DNA from: Geomonas oryzae
GTDB lineage: Bacteria > Desulfobacterota > Desulfuromonadia > Geobacterales > Geobacteraceae
Direction of reading: 5' to 3'
DNA length: 64,000 bases
Assembly (NCBI RefSeq): GCF_004117875.1
Contig: NZ_RAHW01000003.1
Location: 124,001-188,000 of the forward strand
Made by a program: the position numbers and the translations under genes. The notes below the pieces were generated by a model that saw only the letters and a program-made list of their open reading frames with translations, was not told where the DNA came from and did not search any database. Below are positions 42,953 to 52,256 of the stretch, piece by piece. Position 1 is the stretch's first letter. Every line of letters begins with the position of its first letter.

Positions 42953-44359
42953 CTAGCGGCAGAGCACCGCGATGGCACGCTCGATGCGCTTTTTCGTCTC
43001 GGCAAGGCCCAGCACCTCGATCATCTCGTAGATGCCCGGGGACGCTGTGGTACCGGAAAGCGAGAGGCGTACGGCAGGGCCGACCTGTCCGAGCTTGATC
43101 CCTTTCTCGGCCATAAGCTCCTTGAACGCCTGCTCGATCTGCCCCGCGTCAAGCGCGGGAAGTGCCGCGAGCTTCTCCACCAGCGCGTTGAGCAGCCCCG
43201 GGGTGTCGGCGTTGAACGCCTTCGCCACCCCCTGCTCGTCGTAGGAGAGCTCGTCCCTGTAGTAGAAGAGCGCGCCGTCGGCGAGTTCCAGCATGGTCTT
43301 GGCGCGCTCCTGGAGGGTCTTAACCACGGCGACGAGGTCGGGTCCCCCCTGTGCGGGGTCCACGCCGCGCTCCTTGAGGAACGGGATGAGCAGGTCCGCC
43401 AGACGTACCGGGTCGCCGGTCTTGATGTAGTGCGCGTTCAGCCACAAGAGCTTGTCAGGGTTGAAGACACCGGCGGAACGGCCGACGTTCTCGATGGAGA
43501 ACTTCTCGATCAGGTCGGTGAGGGAGAAGATCTCCTCGTCGCCGTAGCTCCAGCCGAGGCGCACCAGGTAGTTCACCATCGCCTCGGGGAGAAAGCCCAT
43601 GTCGCGGTAGGCCATGACCGAGGTGGCGCCGTGGCGCTTGGACAGGCGCGCTTTGTCGGCGCCGAGGATCATCGGCACGTGGGCGAATACCGGAACCGGC
43701 GCACCGAGGGCCTCGTAGATGAGGATCTGGCGCGGCGTGTTGTTCACGTGGTCGTCGCCGCGGATGACGGTGGTCATCCTCATGGTGACGTCGTCGACGA
43801 CGACGACGAAGTTGTAGGTCGGAGTACCGTCGGTGCGCTGGATGATCAGGTCATCGAGCTCGGCGTTTTCGAAGGATACCTTCCCCTTGATCAGGTCGTT
43901 CCAGGAGGTGACCCCTTCCTTCGGGGTCCTGAAGCGGATCACGTAGGGGCGGCCGTCGTCCTCCTGCGGCGGAAGATCGCGGCAGGTGCCGTCGTACTTC
44001 GGCTTGCCACCTTCCTTGAGCGCCTTCTCGCGCTTGGCCTCCAGTTCCTCCACGGTGCAGTAGCACTTGTACGCCTTACCCTCGGCGACGAGCCTGTCGA
44101 TGTACTCCTTGTAAACCGGGAAGTAGTCGGACTGGAAGAAGGGACCCTCGTCCCAGTCCAGCCCCAGCCACTTCATCCCTTCGAAGATCGCGTCAACCGA
44201 TTCCTGGGTGGAGCGGGTGACGTCGGTATCCTCGATCCTGAGAACGAAGGTGCCGTGCTGCTTCCTGGCCAAAAGCCAGTTGAAAAGCGCCGTGCGCGCC
44301 CCTCCGACATGAAGGTACCCGGTCGGGCTCGGGGCGAAACGGAGACGTACTTCTGACAT
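42953..44359 (-). CDS. gltX: Glutamate--tRNA ligase
   Basis: A 468-residue class I aminoacyl-tRNA synthetase. The HIGH-type motif is in [20 protein letters not shown] and the KMSKS-type motif in [13 protein letters not shown]. It charges tRNA-Glu. ATG 44359 is preferred over an ATG at 44386 because AAAGGAG lies at the right distance. First gene after a minus-strand stretch of housekeeping genes; no operon link is obvious. Confidence 0.96.
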   Translation of the reverse strand: MSEVRLRFAPSPTGYLHVGGARTALFNWLLARKQHGTFVLRIEDTDVTRSTQESVDAIFEGMKWLGLDWDEGPFFQSDYFPVYKEYIDRLVAEGKAYKCYCTVEELEAKREKALKEGGKPKYDGTCRDLPPQEDDGRPYVIRFRTPKEGVTSWNDLIKGKVSFENAELDDLIIQRTDGTPTYNFVVVVDDVTMRMTTVIRGDDHVNNTPRQILIYEALGAPVPVFAHVPMILGADKARLSKRHGATSVMAYRDMGFLPEAMVNYLVRLGWSYGDEEIFSLTDLIEKFSIENVGRSAGVFNPDKLLWLNAHYIKTGDPVRLADLLIPFLKERGVDPAQGGPDLVAVVKTLQERAKTMLELADGALFYYRDELSYDEQGVAKAFNADTPGLLNALVEKLAALPALDAGQIEQAFKELMAEKGIKLGQVGPAVRLSLSGTTASPGIYEMIEVLGLAETKKRIERAIAVLCR

Positions 44360-44433
44360 GAAAGGCTCCTTTGCTGCTTTGATCATTGCATGGCTGCAAT
44401 AAAATTGGGTGTCACGAAATAGGTGCGGACCTG

Positions 44434-44622
44434 CTAGTTCTCGTCCTCGTCGCCGTCGTCATGCTGCGGCGCCTTCTCCCCGGGGATGCGGTAACCTTCG
44501 CTGGCCCAGGTCCCGAGGTCGATCATCTTGCACCGCTCGGAGCAAAACGGACGGTACGGATTACCGGCCAGTTCCGTCTCTTTCCTGCAGTGCGGGCACT
44601 TGATGGTTGTTACGGCGCACAT
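44434..44622 (-). CDS. yacG: DNA gyrase inhibitor YacG
   Basis: A 62-residue zinc protein: [11 protein letters not shown] then [24 protein letters not shown], giving the CxxC and CxxxC ligand pairs that define YacG. YacG binds the GyrB C-terminal domain and inhibits gyrase in E. coli. The C terminus is highly acidic (DDGDEDEN). It sits between the SPOR-domain gene and gltX. Confidence 0.93.
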   Translation of the reverse strand: MCAVTTIKCPHCRKETELAGNPYRPFCSERCKMIDLGTWASEGYRIPGEKAPQHDDGDEDEN

Positions 44623-44703
44623 CGGTGTTGGTCCTCAAATGAAGAACTCCAGCGCCCTTCGGAGCTGGAGGTGAAAGGTTCGGAAACTGTCTGTCTCGAA
44701 GGG

Positions 44704-45489
44704 TTATTCGGTGACAACGGCCGCGCCGCTACCCACCTTGCCGGCCAGTTGCTGGGCCTCCTGTCTGGAGAGGTGCTTGCCCACCCTGATCCGGTACCAG
44801 ACCCCCTTGTCCTTCAGCTTCGACTCGACGACGTAGGCGGCGACCCCTTTCGCGGCGAGCTTCGTGCGCGCCGCTTCAGCCTCCTGCCTGTCCTTGTAGG
44901 ATGCCACCTGGACGAGGTAGCGTGGCTCGGCCGCCTGCTTCTCGTCTCCCGTCTGCTTCTCCGTCTGCTTTTCGGCGGAGGGGGCGGAAGCCTTCTCAGC
45001 GGGCTTTGCTTCCCCTCCCTTGCCTGCGGGGGGAGCGCTCTGGGCCGCCTTCTGCTCCGGTGCCCCACCCTGTGCCGCGGCAGGCGCAGACTTCGGAAGG
45101 ACCTCGGGAAGCTTCGTGTTGATGCCGCTGCCGATGGCCCCCTTCCCCCCGGAGGGAAGCGTCTTGTAGAAGGTAAGCGGCACATCCGGCGCGGGCTGGG
45201 CCGGCTGCCCCGGCTGACCGGGCACGGCTCCCGCGGGCTGGGACGTCTGTGTTGCGGCCGCCGCCTTCGCCTGCTGGGCGGCAGGCGGCACGGCGGCCTG
45301 CGGGTTCTTCCCGTGGAAGAGGAACCATCCCGTGAGCACCCCGCCCCCGTACCCTATGACCAGCAGCACCAAGGCGACCAGCAGGAAGCCGCCGATCGGC
45401 TCCCGCCGGGGGCGGTTCTTCTGCACGGGACGGTTTCGCTCCGCACTGTCCCTGACCGCCGTCATCTTTTCGCTGTAGTCAAGCCGCAT
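44704..45489 (-). CDS. SPOR domain protein
   Basis: A 261-residue inner-membrane protein: a short cytoplasmic N terminus, one transmembrane helix (FLLVALVLLVIGYGGGVLTGWF), a Pro/Ala/Gln-rich periplasmic linker and a C-terminal SPOR domain (YLVQVASYKDRQEAEAARTKLAAKG..WYRIRVGKHLSRQEAQQLA). SPOR domains bind denuded septal peptidoglycan. The gene lies ten bases after argS in the same direction. It probably acts in division or cell-wall remodelling. Confidence 0.9.
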   Translation of the reverse strand: MRLDYSEKMTAVRDSAERNRPVQKNRPRREPIGGFLLVALVLLVIGYGGGVLTGWFLFHGKNPQAAVPPAAQQAKAAAATQTSQPAGAVPGQPGQPAQPAPDVPLTFYKTLPSGGKGAIGSGINTKLPEVLPKSAPAAAQGGAPEQKAAQSAPPAGKGGEAKPAEKASAPSAEKQTEKQTGDEKQAAEPRYLVQVASYKDRQEAEAARTKLAAKGVAAYVVESKLKDKGVWYRIRVGKHLSRQEAQQLAGKVGSGAAVVTE

Positions 45490-45499
45490 GGGACCCCTC

Positions 45500-47164
45500 C
45501 TACATCCTCTCGGGGGCGGAAATCCCCAGTACCGTCAGCGCGTTTTTCAGCGTGATGGCGACGCAGTGCAAGAGGAACAGGCGTGCCTGGGTCAGTTCCG
45601 GCTCTTCGGGGGTGATGACCCGGCTCTTGTTGTAGAAACTGTGGAACTCTCCCGCCAGATCCTGCAGGTAGTAGGTGATCCGGTGCGGCTCGAAGTTCAC
45701 CGCGGCACCCTCGAGGATCTCCGGGTAGAGGGAGAGCTTCTTGATGAGGCTCATGTCGTCGGCGGTCTGCAAAAGCTCCAGGCGGACGTTGTCGAAGCAG
45801 GGCGCCACGCCGCGCTCTTTAGCCGTGTCGAAGATGCTCCTGATCCGCGCGTGGGCGTACTGCACGTAGTACACCGGGTTGTCGTTGCTCTGGCGCTTGG
45901 CGAGCTCGAGGTCGAAGTCGAGCTGGCTGTCCGAGCGGCGCATGAGGAAGAAGAAGCGTGCCGCGTCGCACCCGACCTCGTCGACGACCTCCTTCAAGGT
46001 CACGAACTCGCCGCTTCTGGTGGACATGGCGACCGGCTGGCCGTCGCGCAAAAGGGAAACGAGCTGCACGAGGATGATGCCGAGATCGTCGGCCTTCCTG
46101 CCGAGACCCTGCACCACGCTCTTTAGCCTCGGGACGTAGCCGTGGTGGTCCGCACCCCAGACGTCGATGACCCAGTCGAAGCCGCGCGCGAACTTGTCGC
46201 GGTGATAGGCGATGTCGGAGGCGAAGTAGGTGGTCACGCCGTTGCTTCTGACCACGACGCGGTCCTTGTCGTCGCCGAACTCGGTGGTTTTGAACCAGAG
46301 CGCGCCGTCCTGCTCGTAGATATGCCCCTTCTCCTGCATCTCGGCGATCGCCGTGGGGACCTTCCCCTCGTCGAAGAGCGACTGCTCGGAGAACCAGTTG
46401 TCGAAGCGGATGCCGAAGTCCTGCAGGTCCTGGTCGATCCCCTTCAGGATCAGGTCGCCGCCCATCTTGGCGAAGAAGGCGACCCCCTCCTCCTGGGGCG
46501 CGTTCAGGAAACGGTCGCCGTGCTTCGCGATGGCGTCGCGGGCGATGTCCTTGATGTAGTCCCCCTGGTAGCAGTTCTCCGGGAAGTCGATCTTCTCGCC
46601 CAAGAGCTCCTTGTAGCGCAGAAGCCCCGAGAGGCCGAGGGTGTTCATCTGGTTCCCGGCGTCGTTAATGTAGTACTCGCGCTGCACATCGAAACCTGCC
46701 GCGCGAAGAAGCGATGCGACGGCGTCGCCGGTCGCGGCGCCGCGACCATGCCCTATGTGCAGGGGGCCGGTGGGGTTCGCGCTCACGAACTCGACCTGGA
46801 CCTTCTTACCAGCGCCGACGCGGCTCTTGCCGTACTGGTCACCGGCCCGGTCGATGTCGGAGAGCACCTTTCTCCAGGCGGAATCCTTGATGAAGAAGTT
46901 GATGAAACCGGGTCCCGCGATCTCGACCGACCCGATCAGGTCCGAGGCCTCGGCGAGTTTTTTGACCAGCACCTCGGCGACGGCGCGGGGCGCCTTGCGC
47001 TCCTGCTTGGCCATCTGCATGGCGACGTTGGTTGCGAAATCTCCGTGCTCGGCGTGCGCCGGTTTCTCCACGCTGATGGCCGGAACCGCGCCAGAGGTGA
47101 GCGTGCCGTCGGCGAAACACCCCTCGATTCCCTTCAGGATGCATGCGCGCAGCTGCTCCTTCAT
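45500..47164 (-). CDS. argS: Arginine--tRNA ligase
   Basis: A 554-residue ArgRS: N-terminal additional domain, HIGH motif in SANPTGPLHIGHGRGAATGDAV, and a C-terminal DALR anticodon-binding domain (ending LYLLHCVAITLKNALTVLGI-like, here LFLLHCVAITLKNALTVLGI). It charges tRNA-Arg. ATG 47164 overlaps the stop codon of a small Cys-rich gene upstream, so the two are coupled. A GGGAGGAGA ribosome site is present. Confidence 0.96.
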   Translation of the reverse strand: MKEQLRACILKGIEGCFADGTLTSGAVPAISVEKPAHAEHGDFATNVAMQMAKQERKAPRAVAEVLVKKLAEASDLIGSVEIAGPGFINFFIKDSAWRKVLSDIDRAGDQYGKSRVGAGKKVQVEFVSANPTGPLHIGHGRGAATGDAVASLLRAAGFDVQREYYINDAGNQMNTLGLSGLLRYKELLGEKIDFPENCYQGDYIKDIARDAIAKHGDRFLNAPQEEGVAFFAKMGGDLILKGIDQDLQDFGIRFDNWFSEQSLFDEGKVPTAIAEMQEKGHIYEQDGALWFKTTEFGDDKDRVVVRSNGVTTYFASDIAYHRDKFARGFDWVIDVWGADHHGYVPRLKSVVQGLGRKADDLGIILVQLVSLLRDGQPVAMSTRSGEFVTLKEVVDEVGCDAARFFFLMRRSDSQLDFDLELAKRQSNDNPVYYVQYAHARIRSIFDTAKERGVAPCFDNVRLELLQTADDMSLIKKLSLYPEILEGAAVNFEPHRITYYLQDLAGEFHSFYNKSRVITPEEPELTQARLFLLHCVAITLKNALTVLGISAPERM

Positions 47165-47331
47165 ATCTTCTCCTCCCTTTCCTTTTCCTGTTCCGTGTCG
47201 GGCACGGCTTTTATCGTAACGTCACGCGTGAAATCGGGGCAGCGGGCGCCGCCGTCGGGCACGCAGAATTTCTTGGAGCAGTGTTCGCGCCAGGCGCAGA
47301 CCACGCAATGCTGTTTTCCTGCCTGAATCAT
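47161..47331 (-). CDS. Small Cys-rich protein coupled to argS
   Basis: A 56-residue ORF (MIQAGKQHCVVCAWREHCSK..) with five Cys in the pattern CxxCx5Cx4Cx7C, suggesting a metal or iron-sulfur site. Its TGA stop overlaps the argS ATG. The ribosome site AAGGGG lies six bases before ATG 47331; an ATG at 47337 is in frame too. I do not recognise the family. Confidence 0.65.
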   Translation of the reverse strand: MIQAGKQHCVVCAWREHCSKKFCVPDGGARCPDFTRDVTIKAVPDTEQEKEREEKI

Positions 47332-47380
47332 CGTCATCCCCTTTCGCCCTTATCGGGCGGCCTTACTTCCCTGCCCCGTC

Positions 47381-47785
47381 CTACTTGCCGGTCTTTGCCT
47401 TCTGGCCCGCGGCAGGTGGCGCAGGCGCCGCGTGCGCGCCTTCCTTGGTGCCGGCGGGCTGCTGCGCGGCCAGTGCCGGAGCGGGTTGAGCCGCCGCACC
47501 GTTGCCCCCTTTGCCCCCCGGGAACTGGTAGATCACCTCGTTGCCGCGCACGAGGCCGAAATCGCGCCGCGCGATGCTTTCCAGGTAGCGCCGGTCCGAC
47601 TGCAGCGCCGCGATCTCGCGCTTTAGCTTGTCGTTTTCCTCTTTCAGCTCGGACAGGTGCTTCTGCATGTCGTCGAGGTCACGGTGCAGGTGGTTGATGC
47701 GCAGAAGTCCCCGGTCACCGAAGACGGTGAAGTAGAGGATGAAGATGATCACTGCTGCAGGTGCGAGAAATAGACTTTTCTGCAT
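47381..47785 (-). CDS. ftsB: Septum formation initiator FtsB/DivIC family
   Basis: A 134-residue protein: an N-terminal transmembrane helix (FLAPAAVIIFILYFTVFG), a coiled coil (LHRDLDDMQKHLSELKEENDKLKREIAAL) and the conserved SDRRYLESIARRDFGLVRGNEVIYQF. It bridges FtsQ and FtsL in the divisome. The C-terminal Ala/Pro/Gly tail is longer than in E. coli FtsB. Operon member between uxs and the Cys-rich gene. Confidence 0.9.
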   Translation of the reverse strand: MQKSLFLAPAAVIIFILYFTVFGDRGLLRINHLHRDLDDMQKHLSELKEENDKLKREIAALQSDRRYLESIARRDFGLVRGNEVIYQFPGGKGGNGAAAQPAPALAAQQPAGTKEGAHAAPAPPAAGQKAKTGK

Positions 47786-47791
47786 GCGTTC

Positions 47792-48727
47792 CTATGCCGT
47801 GGTGAGGACCGAGCGGAAGTAGTCGATGGTCTGTTTAAGCCCGTCGTCGACGCACACCGTGGGCTCCCAGCCGAGCATCTGCTTTGCCAGCGAGATGTCG
47901 GGCTGCCGCTGTTTCGGGTCGTCCGCCGGCAGCGGCCGATAGACGATGCGCGATGAGGACCCGGTCAGGGCGATGATCTTTTTCGCGAACTCGAGGATGG
48001 TCGTTTCCGCGGGGTTGCCGAGGTTCACCGGCCCCGTGAACCCCGGGGTTTCCATCATGCGCATCATCCCCTCGACGAGGTCGGAGACGTAGCAGAAGGA
48101 GCGTGTCTGCGCACCCTCGCCGTAGACGGTGATGTCCTCCCCCCTGAGCGCCTGGAGGATGAAGTTCGAGACCACCCGCCCGTCGTTTTCGGCCATCTTC
48201 GGCCCGTAGGTGTTGAAGATCCTAATGATTCTGATATCGACGTGGTTCTGGCGGTGGTAATCCATCATGAGCGTCTCGGCGACGCGCTTCCCCTCGTCGT
48301 AGCAGCTCCTGATCCCGAGCGTGTTGACGTTGCCCCAGTACGCCTCGGTCTGCGGGTGCACCTGGGGGTCGCCGTACACCTCCGAGGTCGAGGCCTGCAG
48401 GATCCTGGCGCGCACCCTCTTGGCGATGCCGAGCATGTTGATGGCGCCCATCACGCTGGTCTTGATCGTCTTCACCGGGTTGTACTGGTAGTGGATCGGC
48501 GAGGCGGGACAAGCGAGGTTGTAGATCCGGTCCACCTCGAGGAGGATCGGTTCGGTCACGTCGTGGCGGACCAGTTCGAAGTCGTTGTGGTCCAAGAGGT
48601 GCGCGATGTTACGCTTGCTCCCGGTGAAGAAGTTGTCGAGGCAGATGACCTCGTGCCCCTCTTTGAGGAGCCTCTCGCAAAGATGTGACCCTATGAAACC
48701 GGCACCGCCGGTGACCAAGACGCGCAT
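47792..48727 (-). CDS. UDP-glucuronate decarboxylase (UDP-xylose synthase)
   Basis: A 311-residue extended SDR enzyme: [73 protein letters not shown] and [13 protein letters not shown] (YxxxK) match UXS. It makes UDP-xylose from UDP-glucuronate. ATG 48727 follows AGAGAGG; an ATG at 48748 is less likely. The gene producing UDP-glucuronate (ugd) lies upstream in the same direction, with heptamer repeats between. Products feed surface polysaccharide synthesis. Confidence 0.93.
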   Translation of the reverse strand: MRVLVTGGAGFIGSHLCERLLKEGHEVICLDNFFTGSKRNIAHLLDHNDFELVRHDVTEPILLEVDRIYNLACPASPIHYQYNPVKTIKTSVMGAINMLGIAKRVRARILQASTSEVYGDPQVHPQTEAYWGNVNTLGIRSCYDEGKRVAETLMMDYHRQNHVDIRIIRIFNTYGPKMAENDGRVVSNFILQALRGEDITVYGEGAQTRSFCYVSDLVEGMMRMMETPGFTGPVNLGNPAETTILEFAKKIIALTGSSSRIVYRPLPADDPKQRQPDISLAKQMLGWEPTVCVDDGLKQTIDYFRSVLTTA

Positions 48728-48748
48728 AGAACCTCTCTGGATGAACAA

Positions 48749-48903
48749 GTTCTACGTTCTACGTTCTAGGTTCTACGTTACCTGCCGATTGCTTGCCGGC
48801 CGTTCCTGAGAAGCGGCCCTCAGATCTGCAACGTAGAACGTAGAACGTAGAACGTAGAACGTAGAACGTAGAACGTAGAACGTAGAACGTAGAACGTAGA
48901 ACG
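48749..48903. repeat. Inverted cluster of AACGTAG/CTACGTT heptamers
   Basis: The right part (48830-48903) has ten full tandem copies of AACGTAG plus a partial copy. The left part (48749-48779) holds about four copies of the reverse complement, one of them mutated (CTAGGTT). The two can pair into a long hairpin within the ugd-uxs message. Confidence 0.92.
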
Positions 48904-48917
48904 GAAGTTACCTGAAG

Positions 48918-50270
48918 TTACTCCATCTCGCAGACGGCCGCGCCGTTTCTGCCGATGGGGAGATACTCGAAACCGATCTCGCGCATACGCTCCGGCTGAT
49001 ACAGGTTCCTGCCGTCGAAAATGACCGGGTTGACCAGGAGCTTCTTGATCCTGTCGAAGTCGGGGTTTCTGTACTCGTTCCACTCGGTGATGATGACCAG
49101 GGCGTCGGCGCCCTTGAGCGGCTCGTACTGGTTCATGTGATAACCGATCCGGTCGCCGAAGTGCTTTTTCGCCTCGTTGAGCGCCTCGGGGTCGTGCGCC
49201 TGCACCGTGGCACCAAGCTCGAGAAGACGGTTGATGATGGTGAGCGACGGCGCCTCGCGCATGTCGTCGGTGCGCGGCTTGAAGGAAAGCCCCCATACCG
49301 CGAAGCTCTTGCCGGCAAGCGGCTTCGCCCCACCCTGCCCGAGCCTGCGCTCGATCTTGTCGGAGAGGACGCGCTTCTGACGCTCGTTGGCCTCCTCCAC
49401 CGCTTTCAACAGCACGAAATCGTACTTGCACTCGTCGGCGGTCTTGACGAGCGCCTTCACGTCCTTCGGGAAGCAGGAGCCGCCGTAACCGACGCCGGGG
49501 AAGAGGAAGTCGTAGCCGATGCGGGAATCGGAGCCGATCCCCTCGCGCACCGCCATGACGTCGGCACCCATCAGCTCGCAGAGGTTGGCCACCTGGTTCA
49601 TGAAGGTGATGCGGGTCGCCAGCATGGCGTTCGCGGCGTACTTGGTCATCTCGGCGCTTCTGATGTCCATGACCAGCATGCGGTTGGACTTGCGCATGAA
49701 GGCGGAGTACAGCTCTTTCATGATCTCGGCGGTACGCACGTTGTCGGTACCGATGACGACGCGGTCCGGCTTCATGAAGTCGTCGATGGCCGCACCTTCT
49801 TTAAGGAACTCGGGGTTGGAGACGACGTCGAACTCGATGTGCGTCCCGCGCAGGGCAAGCTCCTCGGCGACGGCGGCGCGCACCTTGTCGGCGGTGCCGA
49901 CCGGTACCGTCGACTTGTCGACGATGATCTTGAAGCTCTCCATGGAGCGCCCGATGTTGCGGGCGACGGCGAGGACGTACTGCAGGTCGGCGGAACCGTC
50001 GGCACCCGGCGGGGTCCCCACGGCGATGAAGCAGACCAGGGACTCCTTCACCGCGGCGTCGAGGTCAGTGGTGAAGCTGAGGCGCCCCTCTTCGCGGTTT
50101 CTGAGCACCATCTCCTTGAGCCCGGGCTCGTAGATCGGGATGATGCCGCGCTTCAGCCCTTCGATCTTCTGTTCGTCGACGTCGACGCAGATGACGTCGT
50201 TGCCGCTCTCGGCAAAACAGGTGCCGGCTACCAGGCCGACGTAACCGGAACCGATGACACATATCTTCAT
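48918..50270 (-). CDS. ugd: UDP-glucose 6-dehydrogenase
   Basis: A 450-residue UDP-glucose/GDP-mannose dehydrogenase: Rossmann motif [40 protein letters not shown], the catalytic Cys region [17 protein letters not shown] and the C-terminal domain ([25 protein letters not shown]). It oxidises UDP-glucose to UDP-glucuronate. Together with uxs it supplies UDP-glucuronate and UDP-xylose. Confidence 0.95.
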   Translation of the reverse strand: MKICVIGSGYVGLVAGTCFAESGNDVICVDVDEQKIEGLKRGIIPIYEPGLKEMVLRNREEGRLSFTTDLDAAVKESLVCFIAVGTPPGADGSADLQYVLAVARNIGRSMESFKIIVDKSTVPVGTADKVRAAVAEELALRGTHIEFDVVSNPEFLKEGAAIDDFMKPDRVVIGTDNVRTAEIMKELYSAFMRKSNRMLVMDIRSAEMTKYAANAMLATRITFMNQVANLCELMGADVMAVREGIGSDSRIGYDFLFPGVGYGGSCFPKDVKALVKTADECKYDFVLLKAVEEANERQKRVLSDKIERRLGQGGAKPLAGKSFAVWGLSFKPRTDDMREAPSLTIINRLLELGATVQAHDPEALNEAKKHFGDRIGYHMNQYEPLKGADALVIITEWNEYRNPDFDRIKKLLVNPVIFDGRNLYQPERMREIGFEYLPIGRNGAAVCEME

Positions 50271-50329
50271 GAGGTTAACTCCTCCTCGGGGTTAAGATTA
50301 GCATTCTTATATAGCACACTCATTGGTGC

Positions 50330-51163
50330 TTAGCTAGAGGTTTTCCCAGCCGCCAGCGCCCTGGAAAGGGCCGCGAACTCTTCCAGCGAGAGGGTCTCGC
50401 CGCGCCTCATCCCGTCGATGGAACAGGCGGCAAGCGCAGCGGTGAGCGTCCCGTCGCCGTCGTCGAAACCGGCGGAGCGCAGCGAGTTCAAAAGCGTCTT
50501 CCTGCGCTGGTTGAAGGCCCCCTTCACGAGGCGCCTGAAGAGGTCCTCGTCCCCCACCTCGACACGCGGCGCGGCAAGCGGCGTGAAGGAGAGTACGGCC
50601 GAGTCCACCTTCGGTATGGGACGGAAGGAACCGGGTTTCACGATGAACTCGCGGCGGATGTCGAAGTGCAGCCGCAAAAGCACGGTGAGCGCGCCGTACT
50701 CCTTGCATCCCGGGGGGGCGGCGAGGCGGTCTCCCACCTCCTTTTGCAGCATGAGCACGAGCCCCTCGAAGAGCGCGCACTCCTCCATGAACTTGAAGAG
50801 AACCTGGGAGGAGATGTTGTAGGGGAGGTTTGCCGCCACCTTCCACTTCCTGCCGGGCGCGCGGCTGGTAAGGATCTGGCGCAGGTCCACCCGGAGGATG
50901 TCGCCGTGGCCGATCTCGACCCGGTCGTTGCCGGCGAACTCCGCGTTCAGAAGGGGGATGAGCTCGCGGTCCCATTCGACCGCGACGAAGCGCGCCCCGC
51001 TCGCCACGAGAAGCCGCGAGAGCGCACCCCTGCCCGGTCCTACCTCCAGGATGCAGTCCTCAGGAGTAGGGGCGACGCAGGACACGATGCGGGAAAGGAC
51101 GTTGTCGTCGATGAGGAAGTTCTGGCCGAACTCCTTTTTAGCCTTGATCCGCTTCTCCATCAT
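50330..51163 (-). CDS. rsmA: 16S rRNA dimethyladenosine transferase RsmA/KsgA
   Basis: A 277-residue SAM-dependent methyltransferase: KKEFGQNFLIDDNVLSRIV, the SAM motif ILEVGPGRGALSRLL and NLPYNISSQVLFKF (the NLPY motif of adenine methylases). It dimethylates two adenosines near the 3' end of 16S rRNA. Its start overlaps the tsaD stop codon (ATGA). Confidence 0.96.
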   Translation of the reverse strand: MMEKRIKAKKEFGQNFLIDDNVLSRIVSCVAPTPEDCILEVGPGRGALSRLLVASGARFVAVEWDRELIPLLNAEFAGNDRVEIGHGDILRVDLRQILTSRAPGRKWKVAANLPYNISSQVLFKFMEECALFEGLVLMLQKEVGDRLAAPPGCKEYGALTVLLRLHFDIRREFIVKPGSFRPIPKVDSAVLSFTPLAAPRVEVGDEDLFRRLVKGAFNQRRKTLLNSLRSAGFDDGDGTLTAALAACSIDGMRRGETLSLEEFAALSRALAAGKTSS

Positions 51164-52188
51164 GCCCCTCCCTTGAAACGCGCTGCCAGCTTGTCGAGCG
51201 GCCAGACCGGGAGGGCGTCGAGGTCGAAGCCGCTCGTGATCCCGTTGGACAGGTAGTAGTCACCAGGCACCGCGATCATGGCGGCGTTGTCGGCGCAAAG
51301 TTTCGGCGCGGGTATCGAGAGTTCGACGCCGGCCTTTTCGGCGAAACGTGCCATGGAACGGCGCAGACCGCTGTTGCAGGCGACCCCCCCGGCAACCACG
51401 AGACGCTTGATGCCGGTTGCCGCCACCGCCGCGGCGGTCTTTTTGGTCAGGACGTCGCACACCGCCTCCTGGAAGGAAGCGGCGAGGTCGTTGATCCCCG
51501 CCTCTTTGGCCTCTGGGTGCCGGTTCACGTGGGTGAGCACCGCGGTCTTAAGACCCGAGAAGCTGAAGTTGAAGGTGCCGTCGTGCAGAAGCGGACGCGG
51601 GAACTTGATCGCCTCGGGGTTCCCGGTCGCGGCGAGCCGGTCGATGGCGACGCCACCCGGGTACGGAAGCCCGATCAGTTTCGCCACCTTGTCGAAGGCC
51701 TCACCGGCCGCGTCGTCCACGGTCTGCCCGAGCGTCGTGTAGCGCCCGACGCCGTCCACGCGGTACAGGTGGGAATGCCCCCCGGAAACCGCCAGGGCCA
51801 GGAAGGGAAACTCGACCGGCCGCTCCAGGAAGACGGCGAGGAGGTGTCCCTCGATGTGGTTCACCCCGACGAGCGGGATGCCGCGCCCGAAGGCGAGCCC
51901 CTTGGCTGCGGATATGCCGACCAGGAGGGCGCCGGCAAGCCCGGGTCCCTGGGTCACCGCAACCCCTTCGATCTCGGAGAGCGCGACACCTGCCTCACGG
52001 AGCGCCTCCTCGACGACCACCGAGACCGCCTCCAGGTGCTGCCGGGACGCTATTTCCGGGACCACGCCGCCGTATTCGGCGTGGACGCTGATCTGGGAGG
52101 CGACGATGCTCGAAAGGACGGTCCGGCCGTCTTTGACCACGGCGGCCGCCGTTTCGTCACATGAAGATTCCAGGGAGAGAATAAGCAT
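51160..52188 (-). CDS. tsaD: tRNA N6-threonylcarbamoyladenosine transferase TsaD
   Basis: A 342-residue ASKHA-fold enzyme of the Kae1/Qri7/TsaD group: ILSLESSCDETAAAVV, GVVPEIASRQHLEAV, metal-binding NHIEGH and AVSGGHSHLY. It transfers the threonylcarbamoyl group to A37 of tRNAs. Coupled to rsmA by a four-base overlap. Confidence 0.96.
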   Translation of the reverse strand: MLILSLESSCDETAAAVVKDGRTVLSSIVASQISVHAEYGGVVPEIASRQHLEAVSVVVEEALREAGVALSEIEGVAVTQGPGLAGALLVGISAAKGLAFGRGIPLVGVNHIEGHLLAVFLERPVEFPFLALAVSGGHSHLYRVDGVGRYTTLGQTVDDAAGEAFDKVAKLIGLPYPGGVAIDRLAATGNPEAIKFPRPLLHDGTFNFSFSGLKTAVLTHVNRHPEAKEAGINDLAASFQEAVCDVLTKKTAAAVAATGIKRLVVAGGVACNSGLRRSMARFAEKAGVELSIPAPKLCADNAAMIAVPGDYYLSNGITSGFDLDALPVWPLDKLAARFKGGA

Positions 52189-52189
52189 A

Positions 52190-52226
52190 GAAAAATAAGA
52201 GAGGGCACTGAAGCGTGCCCCCTTTT
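52190..52226 (-). terminator. Weak terminator after the phoH-like gene
   Basis: A 6-bp stem (52203-52208 with 52215-52220) with A/T-rich flanks on both sides. It may end the phoH-like transcript or act in the other direction. Confidence 0.45.
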
Positions 52227-52256
52227 TGGTCTCCTGATTCCGGGTGGTTAGCTGTC

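Noticed and set aside
48749-48903. CRISPR-like array
   Set aside because: Copies are 7-bp tandem units without spacers and no cas genes are present.
48820-49431. Minus-strand frame with repeated FYVLRST heptapeptides
   Set aside because: The peptide repeats are the translation of the AACGTAG DNA array joined to an alternate frame of ugd; not a protein repeat.
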